Below are positions 16,898 to 25,806 of a DNA stretch of 39,525 bases, one piece after another. The notes beneath the pieces are model-generated. The model searched no databases, had not been told where the DNA came from, and saw nothing but the letters and a program-made list of their open reading frames with translations. The stretch lies in the IMG/VR virus record IMGVR_UViG_3300042539_000943, positions 1-39,525 of that record, one strand, 5' to 3'. The position numbers and the translations under genes are program-made. Numbering within the stretch: the stretch's first letter is position 1; every line of letters starts with the position of its first letter. This DNA comes from a virus.

Positions 16898-17448
16898 AAA
16901 TTGTTTTCTTGTATGTAATTAAATATCTGAATAGCAGTATTTGGACATACAGGAAACTCAATAAATGAAATGTTGTGTGATTCTAAACTCGTTTTAATTG
17001 TGTTATCGATTATTTTTGATTGTTCTAAATTTTGAAATCTACCATTTTGATTAAAAGAACTATCGTCTCTTTTTAGAAATATGTTTAAATTGTTATATTT
17101 TTTAAAAAGACTATAAATGAAATGGTCAAAGGATTCTCCATAAAAAATTCCAGGATATTCTGGTTTCTCGTTATAAATGTTTTTGTATACTGTACCTAAT
17201 ATAATTGGTGAATCCACTAATATATATTTTACCTTACCATATAATCGACTAATGTTTCTGTGTTGATTTGCAGTAATGAAAAATTGGTCTTTAATGGTTG
17301 AATAGTTTTCTTCCCATGCGATGATTTTTGGATATTCAAATGTTAATTCAACATCCATATGATTTTTCTTCATAAGGGTAAATAATTCAGCACTTTGCGT
17401 TGATTTTCCAATACCGGGTCCACCAAAAAAATTAATAATCAAACTCAT
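16894..17448 (-). CDS. P-loop NTPase, nucleotide/nucleoside kinase-like (AAA_28-type)
   Basis: 184 residues. FFGGPGIGKSTQSAELF (7-23) is a Walker A motif at the very N-terminus and VKYILVDSPIILGTVY a Walker B-like strand (DSP as in deoxynucleoside kinases). The later NIFLKRDDSSFNQNGRFQN fits a lid with basic residues. The layout matches small kinases of the AAA_28/NadR group often found in phages. Its substrate is unknown; nucleotides or modified bases are possible given the neighbours. First gene of a three-gene minus operon. Confidence 0.7.
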   Translation of the reverse strand: MSLIINFFGGPGIGKSTQSAELFTLMKKNHMDVELTFEYPKIIAWEENYSTIKDQFFITANQHRNISRLYGKVKYILVDSPIILGTVYKNIYNEKPEYPGIFYGESFDHFIYSLFKKYNNLNIFLKRDDSSFNQNGRFQNLEQSKIIDNTIKTSLESHNISFIEFPVCPNTAIQIFNYIQENNL

Positions 17449-17510
17449 TTATAAAATATAAAAATAAAAAATCAATATAAAAACAACACCGAGAAAAAAA
17501 CGGTAAATGT

Positions 17511-18077
17511 TTAACAATTTTTTGTTACTGAATCGAAAATAAAAATAATTTCATTCAATGAATCATAAGAAAAACATTCTGAATAACCAGAAAAATTTTC
17601 CATTAATGGTTTAAATTTTTTTATGTTATATTTTTGTTTTAACTTATTTTTTATTGTTTCTTCCAATTTTTCCGCGTCTTTTGTATGAATTCTACGTAAA
17701 ATTGATTCGACTTGATAACCTTCGTACCCATATACTTTACTAAAACGTCTAAAAATGTATTTTTTTGATGTTATTCCAACCTTTACAAAAATATTACCGG
17801 TTTTTTCTTCTTTTATTATCACCAAATACAAAGATTTAGGTACGCTTTGAATTTTTTTTTCTCTATCTAATGAATATTTTTTGATTTTTTTTATTGCATA
17901 TTTCTTAGCATCTTCTAATTTTAAAAATTCTTTTACTTCTCTATTTGGGTTTGGAAAATGTTTTTTATATTTAATTGAATAAATGGTTTTACCATTATCT
18001 ATAACAAAAACTTTACTTTTTTCTTTGGTTTTTTCATAAATTGAATAAAATCCAATTTTTAATATTAACTTATCCAT
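17511..18077 (-). CDS. GIY-YIG-like (T5orf172-type) nuclease domain protein
   Basis: 188 residues. The C-terminal half has LYLVII...KVGITSKKYIFRRFSK, then ESILRRIHTKDAEKLEETI, then FSGYSECFSYD. This spacing matches the GIY-YIG-related T5orf172 family: Tyr-strand, KxGxT, Arg, Glu, and the terminal G-x-x-ECF. The N-terminal half is basic and lysine-rich. Such proteins are often free-standing homing nucleases. The isolated position between a tail-to-tail junction and a divergent late gene fits a mobile gene. Confidence 0.65.
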   Translation of the reverse strand: MDKLILKIGFYSIYEKTKEKSKVFVIDNGKTIYSIKYKKHFPNPNREVKEFLKLEDAKKYAIKKIKKYSLDREKKIQSVPKSLYLVIIKEEKTGNIFVKVGITSKKYIFRRFSKVYGYEGYQVESILRRIHTKDAEKLEETIKNKLKQKYNIKKFKPLMENFSGYSECFSYDSLNEIIFIFDSVTKNC

Positions 18078-18151
18078 CTATAATATATACACGAATCGTT
18101 ACAATACATAATTTTAATGTATTTATTATATAAATAATACAAATAAATAAT

Positions 18152-19771
18152 ATGAAATTTCAAGAACTTATATTTGGTGCACTAACTGAAGAAATTAAAA
18201 ATAAAAAACTTTTAGACACTTTAATTCTCAAATGGAACGATGAATATAAAGAAATGAATCCAGGCGCAACTGAAATTCCACAAGAAGAGGTAAATAATGT
18301 TTATGATGGTTTTTTAAAAATTCAAGGAGGTTTAAGACCTGAGTTACCACAAGTTATAACTTTTTTAAACCATTTTGATGGTAGATTTGGTAGAACTTCG
18401 TTTGATGAACTGAATCTAAAAGATTTAACAAAATATACATACAAACAAATTAAATTTTTATTAGGTGAATATAATGAAGGTAATCCAGTAAATGTAAATG
18501 TGGATGTATTTAGTGGAAAAGATACCAAACCAACCCCCGAAAGGATAGAAGCCTCTAAAAAACTATGGACCGGTGAAGATAATTTGATTTTTTCAGAAGG
18601 AGGTTTAAGAGTTTATGAACCTAAAAATCAACAAACGTCAATTAGGTATGGTTATTACTATCATACGATTTATAAACAAGCAATGGGGTATCCGCAAGAT
18701 TATCCTGACACTAATATATCACCATGGTGTGTTACGTGGAGATTTGATGATATGGGAAAAACGAATCAGTGGGTCTCTTATAGGAGTGCACAAAGAAGAA
18801 CTTTTTATTTTGTAATTGATGAAAATAAAGACATCACCAACGAATATTTCATATCTACAATACAAAATGACCCTACTGTGAGCAGTGGTTTTAGAATAAC
18901 ATCGTTAAAAAATAATGGAGATAACGTAAAAACTTGGGATGACATTGCCCAAATTTATCCACAATTAAAAAATCAAAAATCGTTATTTGTTTCCGTACCA
19001 TACAAAGAAGAGGAAGAAGCGGTAAAAGATGAAATAGGTCGAATTAATGAAATAATTGGTCATGAATATGAATTTAGAAGACAACCTAGAAATATAAAAG
19101 AGAGGTTCATTGAACGAGGTGGGGTTTTAACAAAACCAGAATCTTGGCAATCCATGGATGAAAATTTAAGAAATGTTTATATTATCCTACCTGGATTAAA
19201 TAATAACAGTTTACTTGAACGTTTTTCTACAATGAATTTTGTCAAAGAAATAAAAAAGGTAGAACGAACATGGAAATATTTAGACAAACAAATTAAAAGA
19301 TTTAATACAAGGGGAGTTTCGTACTTGGTTGATAAATTATTTGAAAATGAATTTACAAATATAAGAGTAAGTATCGATAACCCAAGTATTTTTTTATATA
19401 AAAGTAAAAGGGATGATAAAGTTGGGATATTTGATACAAGAACATTCGATTGGTTGGAATTAGGCGGAAAAACATATAGTAACAAATATGATGATATGAT
19501 AAAATCTGGTGATGGTGATGTGTATTTTGAAGAATCAACGGGTAATGTTTATATTGTTGAACCATTTTGTCATGGTGGTAGGAATAATGATGAATCTGAT
19601 GATTGTTTTTATGTTGTATATCCACAAGACAATCCAAAAGACGGTCACTTTATGTCAAATAAAAAGTTTATGGAACTTCAAAATATATTAGTTCCTGAAG
19701 AAGAGATGGCACAAAATAGAAGTGACAGTCCAAAAGACTATGCTGACATAAAAGAAAAATGGGGACTTTAG
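18152..19771 (+). CDS. Large protein with a WCVTW motif and possible capsid-targeting-like N-terminus
   Basis: 539 residues. The first 14, MKFQELIFGALTEEIK, contain L-T-E after a helical start and resemble (weakly) the (I/L)-x-E peptides of the late block. Residues 189-225 read NISPWCVTWRFDD, then NQWVSYRSAQRRTFYFVID. This WCxTW motif, followed by an aromatic-rich strand, also occurs in the protein at 23971. No enzyme family is recognised. The stop codon lies inside a terminator hairpin shared with the convergent endolysin gene. Confidence 0.6.
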   Translation: MKFQELIFGALTEEIKNKKLLDTLILKWNDEYKEMNPGATEIPQEEVNNVYDGFLKIQGGLRPELPQVITFLNHFDGRFGRTSFDELNLKDLTKYTYKQIKFLLGEYNEGNPVNVNVDVFSGKDTKPTPERIEASKKLWTGEDNLIFSEGGLRVYEPKNQQTSIRYGYYYHTIYKQAMGYPQDYPDTNISPWCVTWRFDDMGKTNQWVSYRSAQRRTFYFVIDENKDITNEYFISTIQNDPTVSSGFRITSLKNNGDNVKTWDDIAQIYPQLKNQKSLFVSVPYKEEEEAVKDEIGRINEIIGHEYEFRRQPRNIKERFIERGGVLTKPESWQSMDENLRNVYIILPGLNNNSLLERFSTMNFVKEIKKVERTWKYLDKQIKRFNTRGVSYLVDKLFENEFTNIRVSIDNPSIFLYKSKRDDKVGIFDTRTFDWLELGGKTYSNKYDDMIKSGDGDVYFEESTGNVYIVEPFCHGGRNNDESDDCFYVVYPQDNPKDGHFMSNKKFMELQNILVPEEEMAQNRSDSPKDYADIKEKWGL

Positions 19772-19781
19772 TCCCCATTTT
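19757..19781. terminator. Bidirectional rho-independent terminator
   Basis: AAATGGGGAC-TTTA-GTCCCCATTT forms a perfect 10-bp stem with A-tract and T-tract on the two sides. It lies between two convergent genes; the upstream stop codon is in its loop. Confidence 0.85.
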
Positions 19782-20613
19782 ACATTAATAAAGAATAATA
19801 TTCTTTAAAGTGTTTTATACGGTCGGTTAAACCAATAGTTCCTCCGTTAACACATTTTGTAACCGCAGTAACCGACGCATCTGTCGCGTCTTTACATTTA
19901 GGTAAACAACGTTGAAAAAACCACGCTGCTGACAACAACGCGTATTTGGTTGACACTAAATCAGGGTTTGACACCAAATCTTCATTTATGGCTTTACCAA
20001 ACGCAACGTAATTGTCTTTTCCTGTCAATTGAATATAACCGCGGCCTCTAAATTTAAAACCTTCTTTTGTCGATTCAAGACCATTACCCATTCTACCACC
20101 GTAAACACGAGATGCAATTGCTTCGGGTTTTCTTTGATATTGTTCCGCCAATTGGTCTGTTGGAAAATATTTTGCAAAGATTCCTCTTAAACCTTTAGCA
20201 GAATAATTTAAATTTTCTTGTGTAACTTTAAACCCACCTGATTCATGACCACATTGTGATAAAAAATGTGCGAGTTTTAATGGTGTATCTATTTTAAACT
20301 TTTCAGCGGTTTCAGGAATCATAGCAATAACATTATCGGGTATGTGTCCTTTTAATTTTTCCAATTTTAATCCACCAAGATTAGGGATTGGTGATGGTTC
20401 TGTTAGTACAGTTTTAATTTGTTGTTTTTCTTCACCAAACATTTTTGACCAAGTCCCATCACCAACGATACCATCGGCAGTTAATCCTTTAGAGGCTTGC
20501 CAATTTTTTACCGCCATTTCTGTTCCTGAACCAAATACACCATCAGGTTTTAATCCTAATTTTGATTGTAATTTTTTAACATCTTCACCGGTTGAACCTT
20601 TTTTCAATAACAT
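19780..20613 (-). CDS. Endolysin: peptidoglycan-binding domain plus GH19 glycoside hydrolase
   Basis: 277 residues. Residues 1-58 (KKGSTGEDVKKLQSKLG, GVFGSGTEMAVKNWQ, GIVGDGTWSKMF) form a PG_binding_1 domain. From about 88 the GH19 (chitinase class I/endolysin) domain shows HFLSQCGHESGGF with catalytic Glu124, then ENLNYSAKGL and FRGRGYIQLTGKDNY. It would cleave glycan strands of the cell wall at lysis. No signal peptide, so a holin is needed (one lies at 32.0 kb). It is transcribed toward the convergent gene and shares its terminator. Confidence 0.93.
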   Translation of the reverse strand: MLLKKGSTGEDVKKLQSKLGLKPDGVFGSGTEMAVKNWQASKGLTADGIVGDGTWSKMFGEEKQQIKTVLTEPSPIPNLGGLKLEKLKGHIPDNVIAMIPETAEKFKIDTPLKLAHFLSQCGHESGGFKVTQENLNYSAKGLRGIFAKYFPTDQLAEQYQRKPEAIASRVYGGRMGNGLESTKEGFKFRGRGYIQLTGKDNYVAFGKAINEDLVSNPDLVSTKYALLSAAWFFQRCLPKCKDATDASVTAVTKCVNGGTIGLTDRIKHFKEYYSLLM

Positions 20614-20629
20614 TTTTTATATATTTTTA

Positions 20630-20653
20630 ATATTTATTATTATACTATAAATA
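20630..20653 (+). promoter_or_regulatory. Late-promoter-like region: ATATTTAT box and TATAAATA
   Basis: ATATTTAT at 20630-20637 and TATAAATA at 20646-20653, the latter two bases before the ATG at 20656. TATAAATA is identical to the T4 late promoter -10 element. The 42-base gap is shared with the divergent endolysin gene. Confidence 0.5.
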
Positions 20654-20655
20654 CC

Positions 20656-21126
20656 ATGAAAAAAATTATTTTAACAGAATCACAAATAAAAACATTAACT
20701 GATAAGTTAATCAATGAATCGTCTTATTTATCAACTAATGATGAATTCAATATTGAATGTGAGGTGAATTTAAACTATTACAATGCCACATATAAACAAG
20801 GAGAAATAAACCACATTATAACATCAAATATACAATTAACCCACAATATTGATATGGATGTCAGGAGTTATGGGATTAGAGATATTTCAATCTACAATTT
20901 AAAAGGACCATCTGAAATTGAATTAGAAATATATTACTATGGAGAAAATGATGAAAATTTGGAAGATGTAATTACAGTTCCCTTAAATTGGGAAAATGTT
21001 GAAATGCAAAAAGACGAAGATTTAGATTACATTGGAATTAGTAATGACATACAAATCGATATAGAAAATGATGAAAATGGTGATTTAGTTGTTACCGGTA
21101 TTATTGTTAACTATAATTCGATTTAA
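20656..21126 (+). CDS. Protein with capsid-targeting-like N-terminus, class KIILTES; unknown function
   Basis: 156 residues. The N-terminus MKKIILTESQIKTLTDKLINE then SS matches the peptides of the genes at 27061, 27540 and 30584 and ends in I-N-E, a T4 gp21-like cleavage site. The remainder is rich in acidic and beta-forming residues (for example DISIYNLKGPSEIELEIYYYG) and would be a small beta-rich mature protein. No enzyme motif seen. The shared N-terminus and unrelated remainder point to a targeting tag. Confidence 0.65.
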   Translation: MKKIILTESQIKTLTDKLINESSYLSTNDEFNIECEVNLNYYNATYKQGEINHIITSNIQLTHNIDMDVRSYGIRDISIYNLKGPSEIELEIYYYGENDENLEDVITVPLNWENVEMQKDEDLDYIGISNDIQIDIENDENGDLVVTGIIVNYNSI

Positions 21127-21198
21127 CATTTACATTTTATTATAGTTTATTATATTTATAATTGACCTTGTGGTTGAAGTCGAAGTGTCTTTTAGGGC

Positions 21199-21238
21199 AT
21201 TTGAGTTGGAATTGATACCAACAAATTCGGGTTCAAAT
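21199..21238 (+). other. Possible RNA hairpin in the leader of the zinc-ribbon gene
   Basis: ATTTGA (21199-21204) can pair with TCAAAT (21233-21238), enclosing GTTGG-8-CCAAC (21205-21222) and an unpaired AAATTCGGGT. It lies in a 131-base gap and starts 59 bases before the ATG at 21258. Looks tRNA-T-arm-like at the end but does not fold as a tRNA. Confidence 0.3.
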
Positions 21239-21257
21239 ACAAAAAATATAAGGTAAA

Positions 21258-22031
21258 ATGAATAAAAAAATTTCAATCAACAGTGGTCGTGCTGTGCCAC
21301 AATCTTTTATTACCAAGGGTAAACAAAGATTAAAACAACACATAGACACCGTGTTTCTTAATAACGGTGATGAGTTCGAAATTGAACTTTTTAATCCAAC
21401 ACAAAATAAAGTTTTAGCCAAGATTAAACTGAACGATAAACACATCGGTAGTGGTATCATACTTCGTCCTGGTGAACGAGTTTTCCTCGAAAGGTACTTG
21501 GACGAGGCTAAGAAGTTTTTGTTTGAAACTTACGTTGTAAATGGAAATAATAAAGAAGTACTGAAGTCGATTGCAAAAAATGGAGAGGTTACTGTCGAAT
21601 TTTATGACGAAGAAACCATAAATTATGGTTATTCTCCTTGGTGGTCCAATAACAATACTGTCACCAAATTAGATAATCTTTATAATAATACAAGTTTTAC
21701 CAATGTAAATTTAGTTGGTACATTAAATACTAATTATTCATATGTAAATGATACTGTATTAAGTAATGTTAATCACACAAAATCTATAACAAATGAAATT
21801 AGAGAACTTGAAACAGGTAGAGTTGAGAAAGGGTCTGAATCAAACCAATCGTTTGTTTATGACAACAGTAATTTTAAAATTCATCCATATGTTATTAATC
21901 TTTGGAAAATTAAACCTAATAGTACCAAAATCTTTATTAGTGAGGATTTGGTCGTTTATTGCACAGAGTGTGGTGCAAAACGTAAAAAAGATAACCATAA
22001 GTTCTGTCCACACTGCGGAACAAAATACTAA
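21258..22031 (+). CDS. Protein with C-terminal zinc ribbon, unknown function
   Basis: 257 residues. The N-terminal two thirds is beta-rich (DEFEIELFNPTQNKVLAKI, GERVFLERYLDEAKKF). A Ser/Thr/Asn-rich linker near 125-185 joins it to CTECGAKRKKDNHKFCPHCG (235-254), a clear CxxC-x14-CxxC zinc ribbon. Such C-terminal ribbons occur in phage and bacterial proteins of many roles. I do not recognise the N-terminal domain. A bidirectional terminator follows. Confidence 0.65.
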   Translation: MNKKISINSGRAVPQSFITKGKQRLKQHIDTVFLNNGDEFEIELFNPTQNKVLAKIKLNDKHIGSGIILRPGERVFLERYLDEAKKFLFETYVVNGNNKEVLKSIAKNGEVTVEFYDEETINYGYSPWWSNNNTVTKLDNLYNNTSFTNVNLVGTLNTNYSYVNDTVLSNVNHTKSITNEIRELETGRVEKGSESNQSFVYDNSNFKIHPYVINLWKIKPNSTKIFISEDLVVYCTECGAKRKKDNHKFCPHCGTKY

Positions 22032-22055
22032 TAATAAACTAATCACAAGGTCATT

Positions 22056-22082
22056 AAAAGGGTTACAATTTGTAACCCTTTT
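22056..22082. terminator. Bidirectional rho-independent terminator
   Basis: AAAAGGGTTACA-ATT-TGTAACCCTTTT is a perfect 12-bp stem with T-tract on the plus strand (TTTTTT to 22084) and A-tract on the other side. It separates convergent genes. Confidence 0.88.
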
Positions 22083-22376
22083 TTATTGAAAATTTACTGG
22101 TATTGATTTAATATCAGAAATGGTAATGTTTTTTAAAGGTAAAGTTCCGTGTAACATAGGTTTAAACACACCTTGCATATGTAAAAATTGAAAGTAGTAA
22201 AATAAATATTTTGAATCAACTCTATCTTTATATTCATCTTTTACTTTAACACCAATATTTTCTTCATAAAATTCTTTTAATGGTTTTCCAACCGTATCTT
22301 CGGAACCTTTCCTTTGTAACCAAAAATCCGCATCCGGAAAATTAGTTTTAAAAATACAAATATCACCTATTTTCAT
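22083..22376 (-). CDS. HsdS-like target-recognition fragment
   Basis: 97 residues. IFKTNFPDADFWLQRKGSEDTVG, then DSKYLFYYFQFLHMQG, then LHGTLPLKNITISDIKSIPV resemble the second half of a type I restriction specificity (HsdS) target-recognition domain, where the closing GT...NIxxxDIxxIxV motif is conserved. It is far too short for a full HsdS (about 400 aa), and no HsdM or HsdR is present. Small HsdS-like proteins of this shape occur in large T4-like phages; their function is unclear. It overlaps the start of the next gene upstream by 4 bases (ATGA). Confidence 0.65.
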   Translation of the reverse strand: MKIGDICIFKTNFPDADFWLQRKGSEDTVGKPLKEFYEENIGVKVKDEYKDRVDSKYLFYYFQFLHMQGVFKPMLHGTLPLKNITISDIKSIPVNFQ

Positions 22377-23974
22377 ATTTCATTTAATCTTTCACTTAAA
22401 TATTCATTAAATTCATTACGATTTATATCGGGAGTCCACCTATTATCTAAACTAAATATTGGTTTATCACGATAATCTCCCAATATTTCATCAAAAACAC
22501 ACGCAGGGTCCTCATCACAATTTTCAAAATATTCATTAACTTCGACATCACCAAGACCCGTTTTATGAATCACATCTTTTAAATCGATTTTTATAGTGGC
22601 ACCAGTATCGTCTAATTTTAACACTTCACCATATTCACTAAGAGCATTTTTTAATTCTTTAATTGCGTAGTTGTAATAACTAGAACTCGCCGCATCATTA
22701 TAAGTATCACTTAATGCGTCTCTAATTTCATAATTATCATCATATTGTTCAATTAAATCTTTTAATGACATGTCAGGGTCGTATTCATTACCTGATTTTA
22801 TTTTTATTAAATTTTCTATGGTTTCATAGTTTTCTTTATTTACTTCATATTCAAGAGCGGATTTCCATTCACCATAATCATTGTCGTAAATATCCCAAAA
22901 ATCCCCCGATAACAATGTTTCAATAAAATATACTTTTTTGGTTCTACCATACTCATCTTTAGTTTGTCTAATTGCCCAATCACCTTCAACATAAAATCTC
23001 ACTCTATCTGGTTCAATCTTCAATTCAAAAACCATTTTTGGTTCTTGGAAATCCTTTATAATTCCCATTTCAAATAGTTTTTTCTGTAGACTACGAGTAT
23101 TGAATAATGCTGGTTTAACATTATATATTTGTCTTATTTCTTCTTCAGATAAATCGGTGATTTTAAAATCACTTGAACTATCGTATTCGGAACCGAACCC
23201 GTTAATATTTGTATTTAAAATTAAATCAACAATATATGGGTGAAGTTCTGATTTTGGTTTACTGTTTTTTGGTCCTTTTAATTGATAGATAATATTGTCA
23301 TCTTTACCAACCGCGGCGGTGAGATGACTTTTATTAAGTGTGTAATTATCCTTTATTTTTTTGGTTTCTCTAAGTGAATATACCGTATTGTTCAAACCGG
23401 TTCTTCCGCAATGACCCATTCTGTTGCACTCCTCTCTAGAATCATTGGTTTTTAAATTTGTCCAATAAAACCCAATACCATCTGAATCTCGATAATCCCT
23501 TAATATTTCATTGTTTTCAACATAATTTATATCTCCCTCTCCTGATGTTAATTCATTGTGCCATTTTCTTGATTCACTATAAAGTTCATTAAAATTTAGA
23601 TTTTTATATTGAGAAACGTCACCATTTAATCCAATACGAATCCAATCCATAATTGAAATAATATTACTTCTCATTCCATTTACACCACTTGACCTATTTA
23701 TCGCATCCACACCCATTTCTTTTCGATAATTTGCATCTGTTCTGAATAATTCTCTTAGTCTTTTTTCTTCTTCCTCTGGAAGACTACTCATAAAACGTTC
23801 AAAATTAATTTCAGCGAACACATTGATTAGTTTATTACCCAAAAAAATTGATAAATTACCGGCCAGTCGTGTTAAAAGGTCAGCATTATCTTCACTAAAA
23901 CCTAATTTTTTAATTAGGATGTCTTTTTTGCTGGCTTCTAATATTAATTCTTCAATTAATAATAATGTTTTCAT
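22373..23974 (-). CDS. PcfJ-like Cys-motif protein with capsid-targeting-like N-terminus
   Basis: 533 residues. The N-terminus MKTLLLIEELILEA is the closest in the window to T4 internal-protein peptides (of the form MKTYQEFIAEA), with I-L-E before A. Residues 183-205 (CNRMGHCGRTG, YSLRETKK) then SHLTAAVG and IIYQLKGPKNSKP follow the Cys-HC, SLR, LT, Q-x-x-G-x-x-N order known in PcfJ-like proteins; that match is inference. It overlaps the next gene by 4 bases and is likely co-transcribed with it. Activity is unknown. Confidence 0.6.
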   Translation of the reverse strand: MKTLLLIEELILEASKKDILIKKLGFSEDNADLLTRLAGNLSIFLGNKLINVFAEINFERFMSSLPEEEEKRLRELFRTDANYRKEMGVDAINRSSGVNGMRSNIISIMDWIRIGLNGDVSQYKNLNFNELYSESRKWHNELTSGEGDINYVENNEILRDYRDSDGIGFYWTNLKTNDSREECNRMGHCGRTGLNNTVYSLRETKKIKDNYTLNKSHLTAAVGKDDNIIYQLKGPKNSKPKSELHPYIVDLILNTNINGFGSEYDSSSDFKITDLSEEEIRQIYNVKPALFNTRSLQKKLFEMGIIKDFQEPKMVFELKIEPDRVRFYVEGDWAIRQTKDEYGRTKKVYFIETLLSGDFWDIYDNDYGEWKSALEYEVNKENYETIENLIKIKSGNEYDPDMSLKDLIEQYDDNYEIRDALSDTYNDAASSSYYNYAIKELKNALSEYGEVLKLDDTGATIKIDLKDVIHKTGLGDVEVNEYFENCDEDPACVFDEILGDYRDKPIFSLDNRWTPDINRNEFNEYLSERLNEI

Positions 23975-25776
23975 AAAAATCTTTTAAATTTCATAACCGA
24001 TTCAAAAAGTTTGTATCTTGTTAAATATTGTGGAAGATTTTCAATTCTAACCAAACCATCGTTTTTTTCGTTTGTCTTTTTATTTAAGTGGTTTACAAAT
24101 ACTGATTCTTTTTCACAATCAACCTCTTTATTTGGTATTTCAATTTTAAATTCATCATTTTCAAAAGTTGTGGACCCTTTCATTAATTTATTAATAATAT
24201 TATTTAAATCCATTCTTAATTTAATACATTTTTGTGAAAATTCATCTTCAGATAAGTATTTGAAAAAAACGTCAATATCAAACTCAATATCATTATAAGA
24301 TGGGAGTGTTCTTTCCCAATCATAAAACTCATCACCGTAATCTGTAGGTATGTCGTAGTAATAAATAAAGTTATCAAAAAAATCTGTTATATTTTCAATT
24401 TTTGTTATATTGTTTTCTATTATGTATTTTAAAAAATATCCAATATTCACTTTTAATGTTGAATAATATCCCGCATCAAAAATAATATACCTTTCAATTT
24501 TTTCTATCTCCTCTTGCATTCTTCCTTCGAAATTTGGGGCGTTTAAATCGCAATATTTATCGATATATTTCTCCCTAATTTTTTCATTATTAACAAAATT
24601 ATCGAATAATAAATCGTAAAATCTTTCATAAGTATTTGTACCAAATTTTTGATATATATCATTTTTGTTTTCATTATAGTATTCTTCAAATAATGGTTTT
24701 AAATAATTCTCACCCAAATCTTCATTATCGATATCACTAAAATCATTATAAACAAAATCATAGGATTCACGTTTCTCCGCTCTATATTGTGATAAGATAT
24801 TATCAACACTATCCAAATCACCATTTAATCTTTTATACGGAAATAGAATTCTCCCCCCTTTAATTTCATCCACTTTTTGAATACCATTGGTTTCGGATTG
24901 AATAAGTTCTTGAATTTTTTCATAATTTTTCGTTTGGATTGCAACCACCAATTCATTGGCACTTTCAGATGAAATTTTTGACATTAAAGTTTCAATGTCT
25001 TTATCGTTTAACACATACATTCGAGCAATCTCTTCTGAAATTTCTTTAATATCAACACTTTCTTTTAATAAACTTGGGAAAAAGAAATATTTTATTTCAG
25101 GGCCATTAGCAAATAACCAATTAACATTTATTTGTTTATCGTTCACATCCATAAATTGGTCGGTTGGAAAATGAAATTGATATTTTTCATTTAAATCCGA
25201 ATTATTAATGATGATATACAGGGGGCCTGATTGATTGTATTGTCTAAATCTATTTGTTCTACCTCTAAAATTAGGATTTAATGATAAGGGTCCCCATGTT
25301 GTGCACCATTGAGTATTCACACCCAAATAACAAGCGGCTTTTTCTGTTTTGGGTATAAGTATTGTCCATTCATTTCCTTCAAAAACTTTTTCATATTCAT
25401 TTGGTGATAATGAACGAATAATTGTGGACAAATCCACCGTATTTTTAACATAATGTTTTGATATATATGGAAAAATATCAGCAATTGTTTGAATATTTTT
25501 TATATCCAATGAAACTTTATGTTTATATACGTATGTCAGATATTCGGTTGCTTTTGGCAGGTCCTCCATTTTCATATTTCCATTTCTAAAAATATTTAAA
25601 AGGATTTTTGAATAAGGACCGATTTTATCGATTCTATCTCCTGATAATTTTGACGCGGGGTCTGATGACACAATTTTTTTAAACGTATCAAATGGGATAT
25701 CGTTATAGTATTTGTTATAAATTTCCTCCGGTGTTGCCTCCAATAACAACGTTTCCAACACATTAATTAGTTTCAT
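23971..25776 (-). CDS. Large protein with WCTTW motif and capsid-targeting-like N-terminus
   Basis: 601 residues. MKLINVLETLLLEATPEE at the N-terminus carries L-L-E before A. Residues 150-161 (YLGVNTQWCTTW) then NRFRQYNQSGPLYIII, KYQFHF and MDVNDKQI form the Cys-motif domain also suggested in the proteins at 18152 and 22373. The C-terminal half is acidic, Tyr-rich and unrecognised. The start lies inside a 16-bp palindrome shared with the divergent gene at 25807. Likely the first gene of the minus operon 25776 to 22083. Confidence 0.6.
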   Translation of the reverse strand: MKLINVLETLLLEATPEEIYNKYYNDIPFDTFKKIVSSDPASKLSGDRIDKIGPYSKILLNIFRNGNMKMEDLPKATEYLTYVYKHKVSLDIKNIQTIADIFPYISKHYVKNTVDLSTIIRSLSPNEYEKVFEGNEWTILIPKTEKAACYLGVNTQWCTTWGPLSLNPNFRGRTNRFRQYNQSGPLYIIINNSDLNEKYQFHFPTDQFMDVNDKQINVNWLFANGPEIKYFFFPSLLKESVDIKEISEEIARMYVLNDKDIETLMSKISSESANELVVAIQTKNYEKIQELIQSETNGIQKVDEIKGGRILFPYKRLNGDLDSVDNILSQYRAEKRESYDFVYNDFSDIDNEDLGENYLKPLFEEYYNENKNDIYQKFGTNTYERFYDLLFDNFVNNEKIREKYIDKYCDLNAPNFEGRMQEEIEKIERYIIFDAGYYSTLKVNIGYFLKYIIENNITKIENITDFFDNFIYYYDIPTDYGDEFYDWERTLPSYNDIEFDIDVFFKYLSEDEFSQKCIKLRMDLNNIINKLMKGSTTFENDEFKIEIPNKEVDCEKESVFVNHLNKKTNEKNDGLVRIENLPQYLTRYKLFESVMKFKRFL

Positions 25777-25801
25777 ATTTATATAAATATCCGATATTTA
25801 T
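25775..25801. promoter_or_regulatory. Divergent start region with 16-bp palindrome and two ATATTTAT boxes
   Basis: ATATTTATATAAATAT (25775-25790) is a perfect palindrome holding one ATATTTAT for each strand, the minus one six bases from the ATG at 25776. A second plus-strand ATATTTAT is at 25794-25801, five bases before the ATG at 25807. Confidence 0.6.
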
Positions 25802-25806
25802 GTAAT

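Noticed and set aside
21160-21245. tRNA-like end GGGTTCAAATAC
   Set aside because: No matching acceptor stem, D arm or anticodon arm, and the T-stem partner bases are missing.
22083-22376. Active type I restriction system
   Set aside because: Only a quarter-length HsdS piece; no methylase or translocase gene in the window.
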